DNA from: Texcoconibacillus texcoconensis
GTDB taxonomy: Bacteria; Bacillota; Bacilli; Bacillales; Salisediminibacteriaceae
Reading direction: 5' to 3'
DNA: 64,000 nt
Assembly (NCBI RefSeq): GCF_014202575.1
Contig: NZ_JACHHB010000006.1
Span: 1-64,000 of the forward strand
A model generated the notes under the pieces. It had not been told where the DNA came from. It was given only the letters and a program-made list of their open reading frames with translations, and made no database searches. Positions 16,151-25,529 of this stretch are shown in pieces; within the stretch, counting starts at the first letter, position 1; every line of letters begins with the position of its first letter. A program made the position numbers and the translations under genes.

Positions 16151-17396
16151 GCCAAATCCATTCAGAAAGTTTTCATTTTCTCCACGCTTGCTAGTAGGAG
16201 AACGAAAAAAAGTAGAAGAAAAATATGAAAACATCGATCGAGAACTCCTTGTTAAGTTAGGCAGAAAAAAACTCCCAGATTTATTAGCGCAGATTCGAAA
16301 GCTTCCTTTGGATGAGGCTGAGTTGACAAACTTTGCAGCAATGTTAAAGAAACGAGAGGTTAGGTTACTTGTTTATGATTATCCTTATAAGAATGAAACG
16401 ACAGACACCATCAAGAAAATAACGACTATTTTGATTAAAGGGTATCAAAGAGATATTGGGAAACAGATGTGGTATATCTTTCAATATTATTTTGAAGATC
16501 ACCATATTCATCGTGTGTTGTCTCATGCTTTGCAATTGGAAGAAGAACCTTCATTTTTAAAGCTTGATAACACCATTAGAAAACAATTGAGGGAGGTGTT
16601 TAAAGATACAGATTCAATCCTTATGAAAATGACTGAAAAAATAAACCAAAGTGATTATCCTATTGAACATACACTGCGAAGTTGGTGTATTAAGGAAAAA
16701 TCAGATCTTTATTACTATCTTTTAAAAAATAAGTTGGTGTCAGGTTTAGCGGATCCTGTTTTCATTTCATTAGAAGGTGTCGATGTAATTACTAATTATT
16801 TGGACATCTGGACCACGAAGAATTATAAATCACTTCTTTCCATATATATTTCTCACCGTAGATATGATGAAATGGACGATGAAATTATGCTACAGGCACT
16901 TCGTAAAATTAGTAACCCAAATGAAGATGAACGTCCTTGGGGTTTTTTTGACCAATCAGACATAGATAAAGTAAAAAAATGGTTAATGTTAAATGAATTA
17001 AAAGATTTTTTTGATGAAGATATGAAATATATGCGTTTTGAATATTGGAAGAAGTATATGAGCTCTGTGAAAAATGTATATGTCATACACAAACCTACTG
17101 TTATCGCATTAGATTTTGGCAATTTTGTTGTTGTAGAATTCGGAAAAGGAGGGGCAGCTTATTTTTATTATCGTGATGGCTTTTTGGATATACTGCTGCC
17201 TCGACGTAATAATAAACAGTTTCAGCGAACAAGAAATAGAGATAGGAAAGAATCGTTTTTTAAAGAAAAAGATCATTATGAATATCAAGGTGTACCCTTA
17301 TATATCAATCGATTAATACATCGAGGGAATTGGGAGTTTAAGTTTGATAGGTATATGAGAGAATTTTTATCTGGAAACATTAGTTACCAAGAGTAA
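16143..17396 (+). CDS. zorC: ZorC: EH-signature protein of type I Zorya
   Basis: A 417-residue soluble protein that matches ZorC in position, size and the EH-signature-type C-terminal part: LRKISNPNEDERPWGFF, a long helical spacer, and RFEYWKKYMSSVKNVYVI. Families with this signature have unknown catalytic function. In type I Zorya, ZorC works with ZorD in the cytoplasm after the ZorAB motor is triggered. ATG overlaps the end of zorB (ATGAATGA), which indicates translational coupling. No frameshift or missing segment is visible. Confidence 0.85.
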   Translation: MNEPNPFRKFSFSPRLLVGERKKVEEKYENIDRELLVKLGRKKLPDLLAQIRKLPLDEAELTNFAAMLKKREVRLLVYDYPYKNETTDTIKKITTILIKGYQRDIGKQMWYIFQYYFEDHHIHRVLSHALQLEEEPSFLKLDNTIRKQLREVFKDTDSILMKMTEKINQSDYPIEHTLRSWCIKEKSDLYYYLLKNKLVSGLADPVFISLEGVDVITNYLDIWTTKNYKSLLSIYISHRRYDEMDDEIMLQALRKISNPNEDERPWGFFDQSDIDKVKKWLMLNELKDFFDEDMKYMRFEYWKKYMSSVKNVYVIHKPTVIALDFGNFVVVEFGKGGAAYFYYRDGFLDILLPRRNNKQFQRTRNRDRKESFFKEKDHYEYQGVPLYINRLIHRGNWEFKFDRYMREFLSGNISYQE

Positions 17397-17414
17397 TGGT
17401 TGGGAGGGGATACC

Positions 17415-20156
17415 TTGGGGATTCTAACTAATTTTAAGAAGAATCGAAAGTCTATTCAACTTTCAGTTGAACGACGAACGGATTACCTTGCGTTTCGTAT
17501 GATTCAAGAAGGCACACAAGAATCAGTAACATTACCACTTCAATTGACAATTCGAGAAATTAGGGCACAAGAACATTTGGCGCAATTAGAAATGCTTGAA
17601 GAGTTGTGGTATGACAACTTTCTAGAAGAGGCAAATGGCGAGTATCGATTGGAATATCGATATTTATACGAGATGACAGAAGAAATGAGAGCAATTTTAG
17701 GACTACCTAAGCATGTAACACACGTTGATGCGATGTTATCACACGATTATTTTGTTGGTTCTACTAAGTTCAAAATCTTATTGGAAAAGGGGGTTAATAA
17801 CTGGAAGCATGTAGAACGTACAGCTGATTGTGTAGGTCCTCTTATCATTCTTCCAAATGGTGAAGAATTTTTAATGAGTTCAGAGCTTTATGAATTTGAA
17901 CAACAGATTCAAAATGCTCCTTCTCCAATGGATGAAACAAAGATTTTTGAATACATTGCTAAAGTTCGAAATCAAGCACGAAAATTAAATATACCAATGG
18001 ATAAATACCTTGAGAAACAAGAGTACTTGTTGATTGATGGTTTGGATGTGGATGTAACGTATCAAAATGACCAAATTGAACTAATACCTCGATACTCATC
18101 TACGGATGATATAGACCCCCAGGTTATTGATGAAATGTCATCAAGACAATTAATGTATTATCAAGGCCAAGGTGATGAGAAAATTTTCCTTGACCAGAAA
18201 GTACAAGATAACGCAAAATCATTGCAAGAGGTTGAGCCAATAAAGGGATCAGATATTCCAAAATGTATTAATAACCCTGAAGCATTTATTCCAAACATCG
18301 CAGATTTGAATTTAGACAACTTTGGTGAGCGGGTGAAAGAGCTAGGAATTAAAGTATATCGAGCGCAACCTTATGTTCATGCTAATGAGAATGAACGAGG
18401 TTGGTTTGATATTGATGTTGGTGTACAAAGTACCGATGATGAAGGTGAAGTTATCGATCGCCTAGACTTGGATATCATAGATGACATGGTGCATGCATCG
18501 AATGAAGGAGAAGAATTTATTCAAAAGGAAGGACAATGGATACAGGTTCCAGATGATATAAGTCAGTTTCAGCAAGCTGTTGAAGATTTAAATGAAGACA
18601 AACTGAATCATCATGAAGTCTCTCACCATAACCTTCCTTATGTCTTAGAGATCTTTGAAAATATCGATCGTTTAGAGTATAACCAACCAATTCTTCAGGT
18701 GAAGCAAGATATGAAGGATAAAGGGGTTTTGGATACTCATCCCCCGGATGGGTTTAAAGCATCTTTAAAACCCTTTCAAATTGAAGGATTTGTGTGGATG
18801 AAGTCTTTAAATTATAAAAAATTAGGAGGATTACTTGCTGATGATATGGGCCTTGGAAAGACGGTTCAAGTGATTGCTTTTTTAACTTACTTACGTCAAA
18901 TGAACAAACTAACTCCAACATTAATAATTGTTCCCAAGACTTTGGTGCAAAATTGGAAAAATGAAATTTCAACATTTGCTCCTGAGTTGGGTAATTCAAT
19001 TTATATTCATCAAGGATCGTCTCGTCATACAGCACCTCAATCAATCAAGAATTATGATATTGTTATCACAACATATCAAACATTAGTAAGAGATCAATTA
19101 GTTTTAGGACAAATCAATTGGATGGCAACAATATGTGATGAAGCACAGGCTATAAAGAACCCTACAACATCCTCATCAAAAGTAATTAAAGCATTAAAGA
19201 CACATTTTCGTTTAGCCTTAACGGGAACTCCTGTTGAAAATAGTCTGAGTGAGTTATGGTCAATAATGGATTATGTTCAGCCAGGTTTACTTGGTAGCTT
19301 AAAAGAATTCAAAGATCAATTTATCACTCCTTATGAGAGCGGGCGCCAAGATGTAAGTGGATTTGAAAATCATCTTACGCAAAGAATTGCATCGGTATAC
19401 AAACGAAGAACTAAGGATGATGAATTAGGGGACCAAATCCCACAAAAGACGAATCAAATACATGAAGTTTTATTCGGACCAGAACAAAAAAAGTTGTATG
19501 AAGATGTTGTGATAAAAGCTCAAAACAAGGATATTAATGGTTTAGAAGCAATTGGAGAACTAAAAAAAATTTCCTCGCATCCAGCTTTGACTAAGAGCCA
19601 ACTACAATCCTTACCTCCGAAAAAAGTGCCGAAATTGGCGGAAACTTTAAATATTTTAAAAGGGGTAAAAAAGATAGGAGAAAAAGCACTCATTTTTACA
19701 GAGTATCGTCAAATGCAGGTAATCTTGAAAGAGCATATCGCTAAAGAACTTAATGTTAATCCAATGATTATTAATGGAGGGACTAATAAAAGACAGGAGC
19801 ATATTAATGATTTTAATCATAAATGTGGCTTTGATGTAATGATTCTATCACCTAAAGCAGCAGGTACTGGATTAACAATAACTTCAGCAAATCACGTTAT
19901 TCATTACACGCGTTGGTGGAATCCAGCGGTAGAAAACCAAGCAACTGACCGTGTGCATCGAATTGGACAAGGAAAAGGAGTAACTGTATATTATCCTATT
20001 GTTAAAGGGTCGCAACAGTTCAATGGTAGTTTAACCGTGGAAGAAATTGTCAATAAAGTTATAGAAGATAAGAAAGAATTAGCAGGAAGCGTTATTGTTC
20101 CAGATTCGAAATTAGATATTGAAGATGAAGTATTGAAAGAGGTAAAGATTCATTAA
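17415..20156 (+). CDS. zorD: ZorD: SNF2-family helicase/effector of type I Zorya
   Basis: A 913-residue protein with an N-terminal region of about 440 residues of unknown fold, then a SNF2/Swi2 helicase core: DDMGLGKTVQVIAFLTYL (Walker A, about 477), DEAQAIKNP (motif II, about 574), LTGTPVENSLSELWSIMDY, and ATDRVHRIGQ (motif VI, about 846). ZorD is reported to be the nucleic-acid-degrading effector of type I Zorya. TTG 17415 is preferred because GGGAGGGG lies 6 bp before it. It is the last gene of the operon; a terminator follows about 190 bp later. Presence of zorC and zorD rather than zorE defines type I. Confidence 0.92.
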   Translation: MGILTNFKKNRKSIQLSVERRTDYLAFRMIQEGTQESVTLPLQLTIREIRAQEHLAQLEMLEELWYDNFLEEANGEYRLEYRYLYEMTEEMRAILGLPKHVTHVDAMLSHDYFVGSTKFKILLEKGVNNWKHVERTADCVGPLIILPNGEEFLMSSELYEFEQQIQNAPSPMDETKIFEYIAKVRNQARKLNIPMDKYLEKQEYLLIDGLDVDVTYQNDQIELIPRYSSTDDIDPQVIDEMSSRQLMYYQGQGDEKIFLDQKVQDNAKSLQEVEPIKGSDIPKCINNPEAFIPNIADLNLDNFGERVKELGIKVYRAQPYVHANENERGWFDIDVGVQSTDDEGEVIDRLDLDIIDDMVHASNEGEEFIQKEGQWIQVPDDISQFQQAVEDLNEDKLNHHEVSHHNLPYVLEIFENIDRLEYNQPILQVKQDMKDKGVLDTHPPDGFKASLKPFQIEGFVWMKSLNYKKLGGLLADDMGLGKTVQVIAFLTYLRQMNKLTPTLIIVPKTLVQNWKNEISTFAPELGNSIYIHQGSSRHTAPQSIKNYDIVITTYQTLVRDQLVLGQINWMATICDEAQAIKNPTTSSSKVIKALKTHFRLALTGTPVENSLSELWSIMDYVQPGLLGSLKEFKDQFITPYESGRQDVSGFENHLTQRIASVYKRRTKDDELGDQIPQKTNQIHEVLFGPEQKKLYEDVVIKAQNKDINGLEAIGELKKISSHPALTKSQLQSLPPKKVPKLAETLNILKGVKKIGEKALIFTEYRQMQVILKEHIAKELNVNPMIINGGTNKRQEHINDFNHKCGFDVMILSPKAAGTGLTITSANHVIHYTRWWNPAVENQATDRVHRIGQGKGVTVYYPIVKGSQQFNGSLTVEEIVNKVIEDKKELAGSVIVPDSKLDIEDEVLKEVKIH

Positions 20157-20349
20157 TAAGATTTTGAGTGTTTCTCTGAAAGAGTTTGGTGAGGTCATGA
20201 GGTGTTGCCAGTTCGCGACCTCTATCATGAAGTTTAACTGAAATAGCGCGTCACTTGTCCGATAGGAGTACTGTCTTTATAACAGTAGCGTTAAGAGTTC
20301 TAATCAATGTACTCGCATTTGTTGTCGTAATCGTCAATGAAACCAGAAA

Positions 20350-20397
20350 AAAGTAACCGCCCCTCCCACGATCATGGAGTAAGGTGGTTACTTTTTT
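20350..20397 (+). terminator. Terminator after the Zorya operon
   Basis: AAGTAACCGCC pairs with GGTGGTTACTT, followed by TTTT. The 190 bp before it contain no confident gene. Confidence 0.8.
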
Positions 20398-20538
20398 GAC
20401 CAAGTGTTAGGAGCACTTGATCTTTTTAGTTTACGAAGTTTCTAATAACATTATAAATGATAACTGAAGATAGTTGTAATGCGGCAAAATGGTAATATGA
20501 TGACGAGCGAACCTGTCGGGGGGCTATAGACCTAACTC

Positions 20539-20589
20539 ACTCATAAATGCACCGATTCGACTCATAAACCGTCCATTTTCACTCATAAA
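20539..20589. repeat. 21-bp-period word repeat, ACTCATAAA (3 units)
   Basis: ACTCATAAA starts at 20539, 20560 and 20581, exactly 21 bp apart, with unrelated spacer sequence between. It has the same period and A-tract design as the array at 11364 but a different word. Confidence 0.7.
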
Positions 20590-20667
20590 ACATGAAATGG
20601 TCCCCCGAACCACCTCGCCGCCACCACCCCCCTCGCACATTTTTACTATAAAAATTGTGCAAATGGT

Positions 20668-20695
20668 TTGAGTGTTTCACAAAAAAAGATATAAT
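20668..20695 (+). promoter_or_regulatory. Candidate SigA promoter of dynA
   Basis: TTGAGT and TATAAT are separated by 16 bp, about 75 bp before the dynA start codon. Confidence 0.5.
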
Positions 20696-20770
20696 CATAT
20701 TATATGAAATCGTTTCATTTCCATAGTGTATATAAACAAAACTCGAATCTATAAGAAGGGGTTTTCATAC

Positions 20771-23700
20771 ATGAATACCGTCACGAAGGAGAGAACGAAT
20801 ACAGATTTACAACAGCCATTAACATCGATCATCCAACAACTAGCACAAGCAGGTGACGATGACACGGCGCAAAAAATCGCCGAAGTCGCCCGAAAATCAC
20901 AAGAGCAAACGCTACATATTGGGTTTTGCGGCTTGTTCTCGGCAGGGAAATCGACGCTCATTAACGCGATCATGGAGGAGCCATTGCTGCCATCAAGCCC
21001 GATTCCGACGAGTGCCAATGTCGTTCAAGTCCAACACGGCGAACCAGAAGCGCGCGTGCACTTTGCCAACGACCCGACAAAAACACTATCCATCGACGAG
21101 ATCGAGAACTTGCAACAATACTGCCGCGACGGCGATGAAGTGCGCCAAGTTGATATCGACCATCAGCACGCACTCTTAGAAGACGGCGTGCAACTATTGG
21201 ATACACCAGGTATTGACTCGACCGACCCGCGCCACCAAGCATCAACGCAAGCCGCTTTGCACTTAGCCGATGTCGTCCTATTCGTCGCTGACTATCACCA
21301 CGTTCAGTCTGAACACAACTTTGCGTTTATGAAAGAATTGAAAGAAGACGGCAAAGTCGTTTTTCTCGTCATCAATCAAATGGATAAACATAACCCAAAC
21401 GAACTGTCGCTGCAAGCATTCCTCGACCGCGTCCAAGAAGGCTTACAAGAGTGGGGAATCGCCATTGACGGCATCTTCTGTACAGCACTGAAAGGCGCAT
21501 CAGAACGCGTGAACCAATTGGCCGAACTCAGAAACACACTCAAAGAAGTAAAAGCCAACAAACAAACACTCATCCAGCAGCACCTTTCGCACGCGGTCCA
21601 AAGCGTCCTCCAAGAACACGCAGAATTCTTGCGCGGCCAAGAACAACAAAAACGCGAACAACAACAAACGTTAATTGACGCGATCAAAACAGAAGTCGAA
21701 TACGACGAAGACCCAGAGTTTTTGCAAAAGTACAAAAACTCAAAACGAGCACCCGAACGGTTCCAAGACGAAGTCGTCCAACAATCACGAAAAACGATGC
21801 GCAAAGCCCACATCATGCCCTATACAACAACTGAACTCGCACGCTCACTCATCGAAAGCTACCAAGAAGACTTCAAAGTCGGCTTCCTATTTAGCAAAAA
21901 GAAAACAAACGAAGAACGCGCCAAACGCCAACAAGCCTTCTACGAAGAACTCGTCAAAAACGTACAAGCAAATATCGATTGGAAAATCAAAGACATTTTG
22001 CAGAAACAAGCGGAATCCTTTCATTTGGAAGATCAATTGGTTAAGCAAGCATTAATGGATTGGTCACTTGATGTTCCTGAGGCTTGGCTGACAGATACGA
22101 TTAAACAACAGGTCGACCCGCGTAACTATATTCACGCATATAAGGACGAATTGCGCGAACGGATCGAAAAACTTTACATCGATAAAATCAAAGAACTATC
22201 CGCGCAAGTGAAAGCGCAGCTTGAAAAACAGCATACAGAAACTTACGAGCCACTCAAAGCGCGCGTGGAATCCTATGAGAAGATTGAAAACTTACAAGAC
22301 GAGCTAACGATGTGGGATCAACAAATCGATGCGCAGATCGAGCAACTTTATGAATCGTTTACGAAAAATGCGTTTCAAGAAGAAGTGCCGAAGAAGTCAC
22401 TCAGCTTCAAGTGGTACCTTCCAGAAGAGGCACCAGAGTCAAAACAACAAGAAACGACATCCGCATCTGCACCTTCTGCGCCAAGTGGAGATTCAGACTC
22501 GGCAAGCCCTGTTTCCTTTGATACGCAAGTGCTAGAGCGTGCAGCGAACCGTTATAAACGTGCCGCTGAGCAGCTAAGGAAAGTTCCATCGCTTGCGACA
22601 GTGGCTGATGAATTTGAACAAAAAGCAGCCCGCTTTGAAAATCAGCGTTTTCGTATCAGTTTGTTTGGTGCATTTAGTGCAGGGAAATCGTCGTTTGCCA
22701 ATGCGCTCTTAGGTGAAAAATTATTGCCGGTGTCACCGAACCCGACGACGGCGGCGATCAATTATATTTTGCCGGCAACGGAAGACCATCCTACGCGTAC
22801 GGCGCAAATTCAATTTAAAACGCGCGAACGAATTGAAGAGGAAATCGGTATTTCCGCAGAACGCTTGCACCTTGATGATCACGGAGATGTAAGCAAAACT
22901 TTACGTCAAATTAAAAAGCTCAACCCGCAGCACATCCAAAGTTCTCTGAAGCCGTATTTTTCGTTTTTGCAGGCGTGTGAGAAGGGGTGGAAGGATATTC
23001 AGGAGCAGCTTGGTGAGACGCTGTCGGTTGGTCAGGAAGATTACGAGGCGTATGTGGCCGAGGAGCAGAAGGCTTGTTTTGTGCAGGAGGTGGCGTTTTA
23101 TCATGATTCGCCGCAGACGCGTCAAGGTTTGGAGTTTATCGATACGCCTGGGGCGGATTCGATTTATGCGCGCCACACAGATGTGACGTTTGATTTTATT
23201 AAAAATTCTGATGTGATCGTGTATTTGACGTATTACAATCATGCGTTCAGTCGGGCGGACAGTCAGTTTCTCGATCAGCTTGGGCGTGTGAAGGATCAGT
23301 TTGCGATGGATAAGATGTTTTTCTTGATTAATGCCAGTGACTTGGCGTCGGATGCGAATGAGCTTGAGCAAGTGGAGCGTCATGTCGGGGATAGTTTACG
23401 GAAGTCGGGGATTCAAGATCCGCGCATGTTCTCGGTGTCGAGTTTGAAGGCGCTTCGTGGTGAAGCGGATGCTGGGTTTGCCCAGTTCCAGGAGGCGTTT
23501 GCCGGGTTTATAGGTGAGGAATTGGTGCAGCTGCTGCTTGAATCGGCGGATAGTGATTTAGAGCGTGGCTATCAGTTGCTTGCTGATATGAAAGCGGAGT
23601 TGAGCGAGTCGACGGAAGCTCGTGAGCGGAAAAAAGAGGAGCTGTTAGCGAAACAGAAGGAGTGGGAGGCTGAGATCAACGAGACGTCGTACCCGGCTTA

Positions 23701-24373
23701 TGTGAGCGAGGTGGAAAAAGAGGTTCATTCGCTCTTCCACTACGTGAAGCAGCGTTGGGACTTCTCCTATCGCGAACATGTAAGCGACGTTTTCCACCCG
23801 TCTGTGTTTACGAAGGGGCAGGACCATAAGGAACAATTGTCATTTTGCCTTGATGAACTGCTTTACCGTTTGGGGGCGCAGTTGAAAGACGAAGCGAAAG
23901 CGACCGCCTTACGTTTAGAAAATGTGCTACGCGGACTGCAGGCGCGCGCCGTCGATAGCTGGCACCACGAAACCAAACGCGCCGCGATTCACTTGAGCGG
24001 TGACTACATTGCCGAGCTTGACGTGGAGATGCCTGATTTGCCAGCGTTAGAAGTAGGCACCGACGAGCGTGCTGCATTGGAAAAAACGTTCCGCCACTTC
24101 AAAAACGCGAAGCAATTTTTTGAGCAAGACGGCCGTAAAGCACTGACCGAAGAGCTTGAGGGAGACATTGAAGTTTTGGCACAACGCTACGTGTCTTCGT
24201 TAATTGAGGCATTCGTATCCGTGTATCGTCGAGCTTGGAATCAAGCGGAAGAGGATTTGAAAGAAGGACTCCTTCAGGAACTCGAATTGGCGGTGCGCTC
24301 AAGGTTGTCCGTCTTGGATGGAGAAGTGTCTGTTGACGCGTTGGATGAGATGATGGAACAGTTTGAGTCGTGA
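20771..24373 (+). CDS. dynA: Two-headed bacterial dynamin DynA
   Basis: A 1200-residue fusion of two dynamin-like GTPases, the same organisation and near-identical length as B. subtilis DynA (YpbR). Head 1 has GLFSAGKSTLIN (about 54), DTPGIDSTDP and NQMDK. Head 2 has GAFSAGKSSFANALLG (about 632), DTPGADS and INASD. Long helical bundles follow each head. DynA tethers and fuses membranes and protects cells under membrane stress, including phage and antibiotic damage. ATG 20771 follows AAGAAGGGG. Codon choice is unusual: the first 1.2 kb is A/C-rich on the coding strand while about 22.9-23.8 kb is G/T-rich, so the gene looks compositionally patched. It lies directly after the Zorya island, but as a core Bacillus gene this may be chance. 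Confidence 0.92.
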   Translation: MNTVTKERTNTDLQQPLTSIIQQLAQAGDDDTAQKIAEVARKSQEQTLHIGFCGLFSAGKSTLINAIMEEPLLPSSPIPTSANVVQVQHGEPEARVHFANDPTKTLSIDEIENLQQYCRDGDEVRQVDIDHQHALLEDGVQLLDTPGIDSTDPRHQASTQAALHLADVVLFVADYHHVQSEHNFAFMKELKEDGKVVFLVINQMDKHNPNELSLQAFLDRVQEGLQEWGIAIDGIFCTALKGASERVNQLAELRNTLKEVKANKQTLIQQHLSHAVQSVLQEHAEFLRGQEQQKREQQQTLIDAIKTEVEYDEDPEFLQKYKNSKRAPERFQDEVVQQSRKTMRKAHIMPYTTTELARSLIESYQEDFKVGFLFSKKKTNEERAKRQQAFYEELVKNVQANIDWKIKDILQKQAESFHLEDQLVKQALMDWSLDVPEAWLTDTIKQQVDPRNYIHAYKDELRERIEKLYIDKIKELSAQVKAQLEKQHTETYEPLKARVESYEKIENLQDELTMWDQQIDAQIEQLYESFTKNAFQEEVPKKSLSFKWYLPEEAPESKQQETTSASAPSAPSGDSDSASPVSFDTQVLERAANRYKRAAEQLRKVPSLATVADEFEQKAARFENQRFRISLFGAFSAGKSSFANALLGEKLLPVSPNPTTAAINYILPATEDHPTRTAQIQFKTRERIEEEIGISAERLHLDDHGDVSKTLRQIKKLNPQHIQSSLKPYFSFLQACEKGWKDIQEQLGETLSVGQEDYEAYVAEEQKACFVQEVAFYHDSPQTRQGLEFIDTPGADSIYARHTDVTFDFIKNSDVIVYLTYYNHAFSRADSQFLDQLGRVKDQFAMDKMFFLINASDLASDANELEQVERHVGDSLRKSGIQDPRMFSVSSLKALRGEADAGFAQFQEAFAGFIGEELVQLLLESADSDLERGYQLLADMKAELSESTEARERKKEELLAKQKEWEAEINETSYPAYVSEVEKEVHSLFHYVKQRWDFSYREHVSDVFHPSVFTKGQDHKEQLSFCLDELLYRLGAQLKDEAKATALRLENVLRGLQARAVDSWHHETKRAAIHLSGDYIAELDVEMPDLPALEVGTDERAALEKTFRHFKNAKQFFEQDGRKALTEELEGDIEVLAQRYVSSLIEAFVSVYRRAWNQAEEDLKEGLLQELELAVRSRLSVLDGEVSVDALDEMMEQFES

Positions 24374-24430
24374 GTTTAAGGGTGGGGCGGTTTTGGTTTT
24401 GGTTTTGGTTTTGGTTGTGGTGCTGTCGTT

Positions 24431-24523
24431 TGCGTAAAATTCGGGGCGCTTTGCGTAAATTTTGCTGTTGTATGCGTAAAATTTTGGGTGCTTTGCGTAA
24501 AAATCGCCCCTCTTTGCGTAAAA
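24431..24523. repeat. 21-bp-period word repeat, TGCGTAAA (5 units)
   Basis: TGCGTAAA starts at 24431, 24452, 24473, 24494 and 24515, each exactly 21 bp apart. It is the same word and period as the first part of the array at 11364, 13 kb away and after a different gene. Confidence 0.8.
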
Positions 24524-24556
24524 CGGAATAATTTACCATCTCCATCAAACAGCACA

Positions 24557-24735
24557 CGGACATGAGATCCGTTATTTGTGACAAAAAGTGGATTTTTCGG
24601 GGTGGTGCGGACATACATTCCGTTATTAGGCGTTGAAGTGGTGAAAATCGGGGGTTTTTCAGCGAATAACGGAACAGATGTCCGTGAGCCCCTCTAAAAT
24701 CCCTCAATTTATGAAAATAACGGAACACATGTCCG
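24557..24735. repeat. 51-bp-period repeat in two facing pairs
   Basis: CGGACATNNNNTCCGTTATT begins at 24557 and 24608 (51 bp apart). Its reverse complement form AATAACGGAACANATGTCCG begins at 24665 and 24716 (also 51 bp apart). The two pairs face each other and can fold into long cruciforms or hairpins. Confidence 0.7.
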
Positions 24736-24780
24736 AAGCACTAAACTCTTTAACAACGCATAAGCAATCATTTCCAAATA

Positions 24781-24823
24781 AAAACAGGCTGTCGAGAAAG
24801 TCATCTCAACAGCCTGTTTTTTT
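24781..24823. terminator. Bidirectional terminator between dynA region and cueP-like gene
   Basis: AACAGGCTGT and ACAGCCTGTT arms are flanked by A and T runs. The cueP-like stop codon lies at its edge. Confidence 0.8.
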
Positions 24824-25364
24824 ACGTCAACTGCATTGTCGTAATGCAAGTGTCGTCTCCTTCGAACGTAGAAATCTCTTTTTCTACGGTTTTGCCGTCA
24901 TAGGAAAACGTTGTAAGGAATGTTTCATCTCGTGGTAACCAAAGGTCAATAAAACCATTGGCTTCAGAATTGATCGTTTCGTCGACGATCACGTTTCCTT
25001 CCATGTCTTCAACGAGCACGTCAAAATCTTCGTTTGCCAACTCTCCCTGACAACCTGTCAGGTTATGAATGCTTCAAGGGTGGGTTTGGTCGACATATGG
25101 CGCGATAGAAACGAAAAATTCGTCCTCTGGTAACTCATAAATCGTTTCATTATCATCACTGTCCGTTGCGATCAGCTCATGGGAGGTGATCGAGGCGACT
25201 TCATCAGGAATATTTCCTTCAGTGTAGTCATCGACAAGCTGCTTAATATCTTCCGTTCCCACGTCTTCAGACGTAGTGTTCGTGTCGTTCAAAACGGATA
25301 AAGAGATAAGGATACCAGCCAAAAACACACCGGCAACGACAACATACTTTAGTTTCATTTTCAT
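24822..25364 (-). CDS. CueP-like copper-binding protein with in-frame TGA (candidate selenoprotein)
   Basis: Read through a single TGA at codon 97 (25074-25076), this is a 180-residue exported CueP-family protein. It has a signal segment (KYVVVAGVFLAGILISL), DIKQLVDDYTEGNIPDEVAS, then HP-(TGA)-SIHNLTGCQGEL, NGFIDLWLPRDETF, and the family end CITTMQL with its Cys. The TGA replaces the first of the three conserved CueP cysteines. The next Cys is 8 residues on, as in CueP. Both halves are in one frame, the ribosome site AAGGTGGTGAG is strong, and no other lesion is seen. A hairpin CCTGAC-AGGTT-GTCAGG starts 12 nt after the TGA, as bacterial SECIS elements do. Either UGA is decoded as selenocysteine or this is a one-base nonsense pseudogene. 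CueP proteins bind and detoxify copper outside the membrane. Confidence 0.75.
25046..25062 (-). promoter_or_regulatory. Candidate bacterial SECIS hairpin
   Basis: On the transcript the 6-bp stem CCUGAC/GUCAGG closes an AGGUU loop. Counting U of UGA as 1, the loop A-G-G-U occupies 21-24, the same positions as the AGGU of the E. coli fdhF SECIS loop as I recall it. The hairpin is inside the coding region, as bacterial SECIS elements are. Confidence 0.5.
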
Positions 25365-25505
25365 CTCACCACCTTAAATCTTCAAGCTCGACTATTCACA
25401 ATGTCTAAATATAAAATAGTCGAATTTAATAGAAAAATCAATAGGAAAATTATCAGTTTAATAAGTTTTATAAGCATCGATCGCATACGGATGACCAATG
25501 CGTTA

Positions 25506-25529
25506 AAAAAAGGCCTAAGCCCTTTTTTA
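25506..25529 (-). terminator. Likely terminator of narK
   Basis: AAAAAAGGGC and GCCTTTTTT arms, read on the minus strand, overlap the narK stop region. The rest of 25365-25505 is AT-rich with no gene seen. Confidence 0.5.

Noticed and set aside
20226-20356. Hydrophobic frame ending RVLINVLAFVVVIVNETRKK before the Zorya terminator, like a holin-type toxin peptide
   Set aside because: No ATG or GTG start and no ribosome site; only a TTG without a site. It may be a decayed small gene, but the support is too thin to list.
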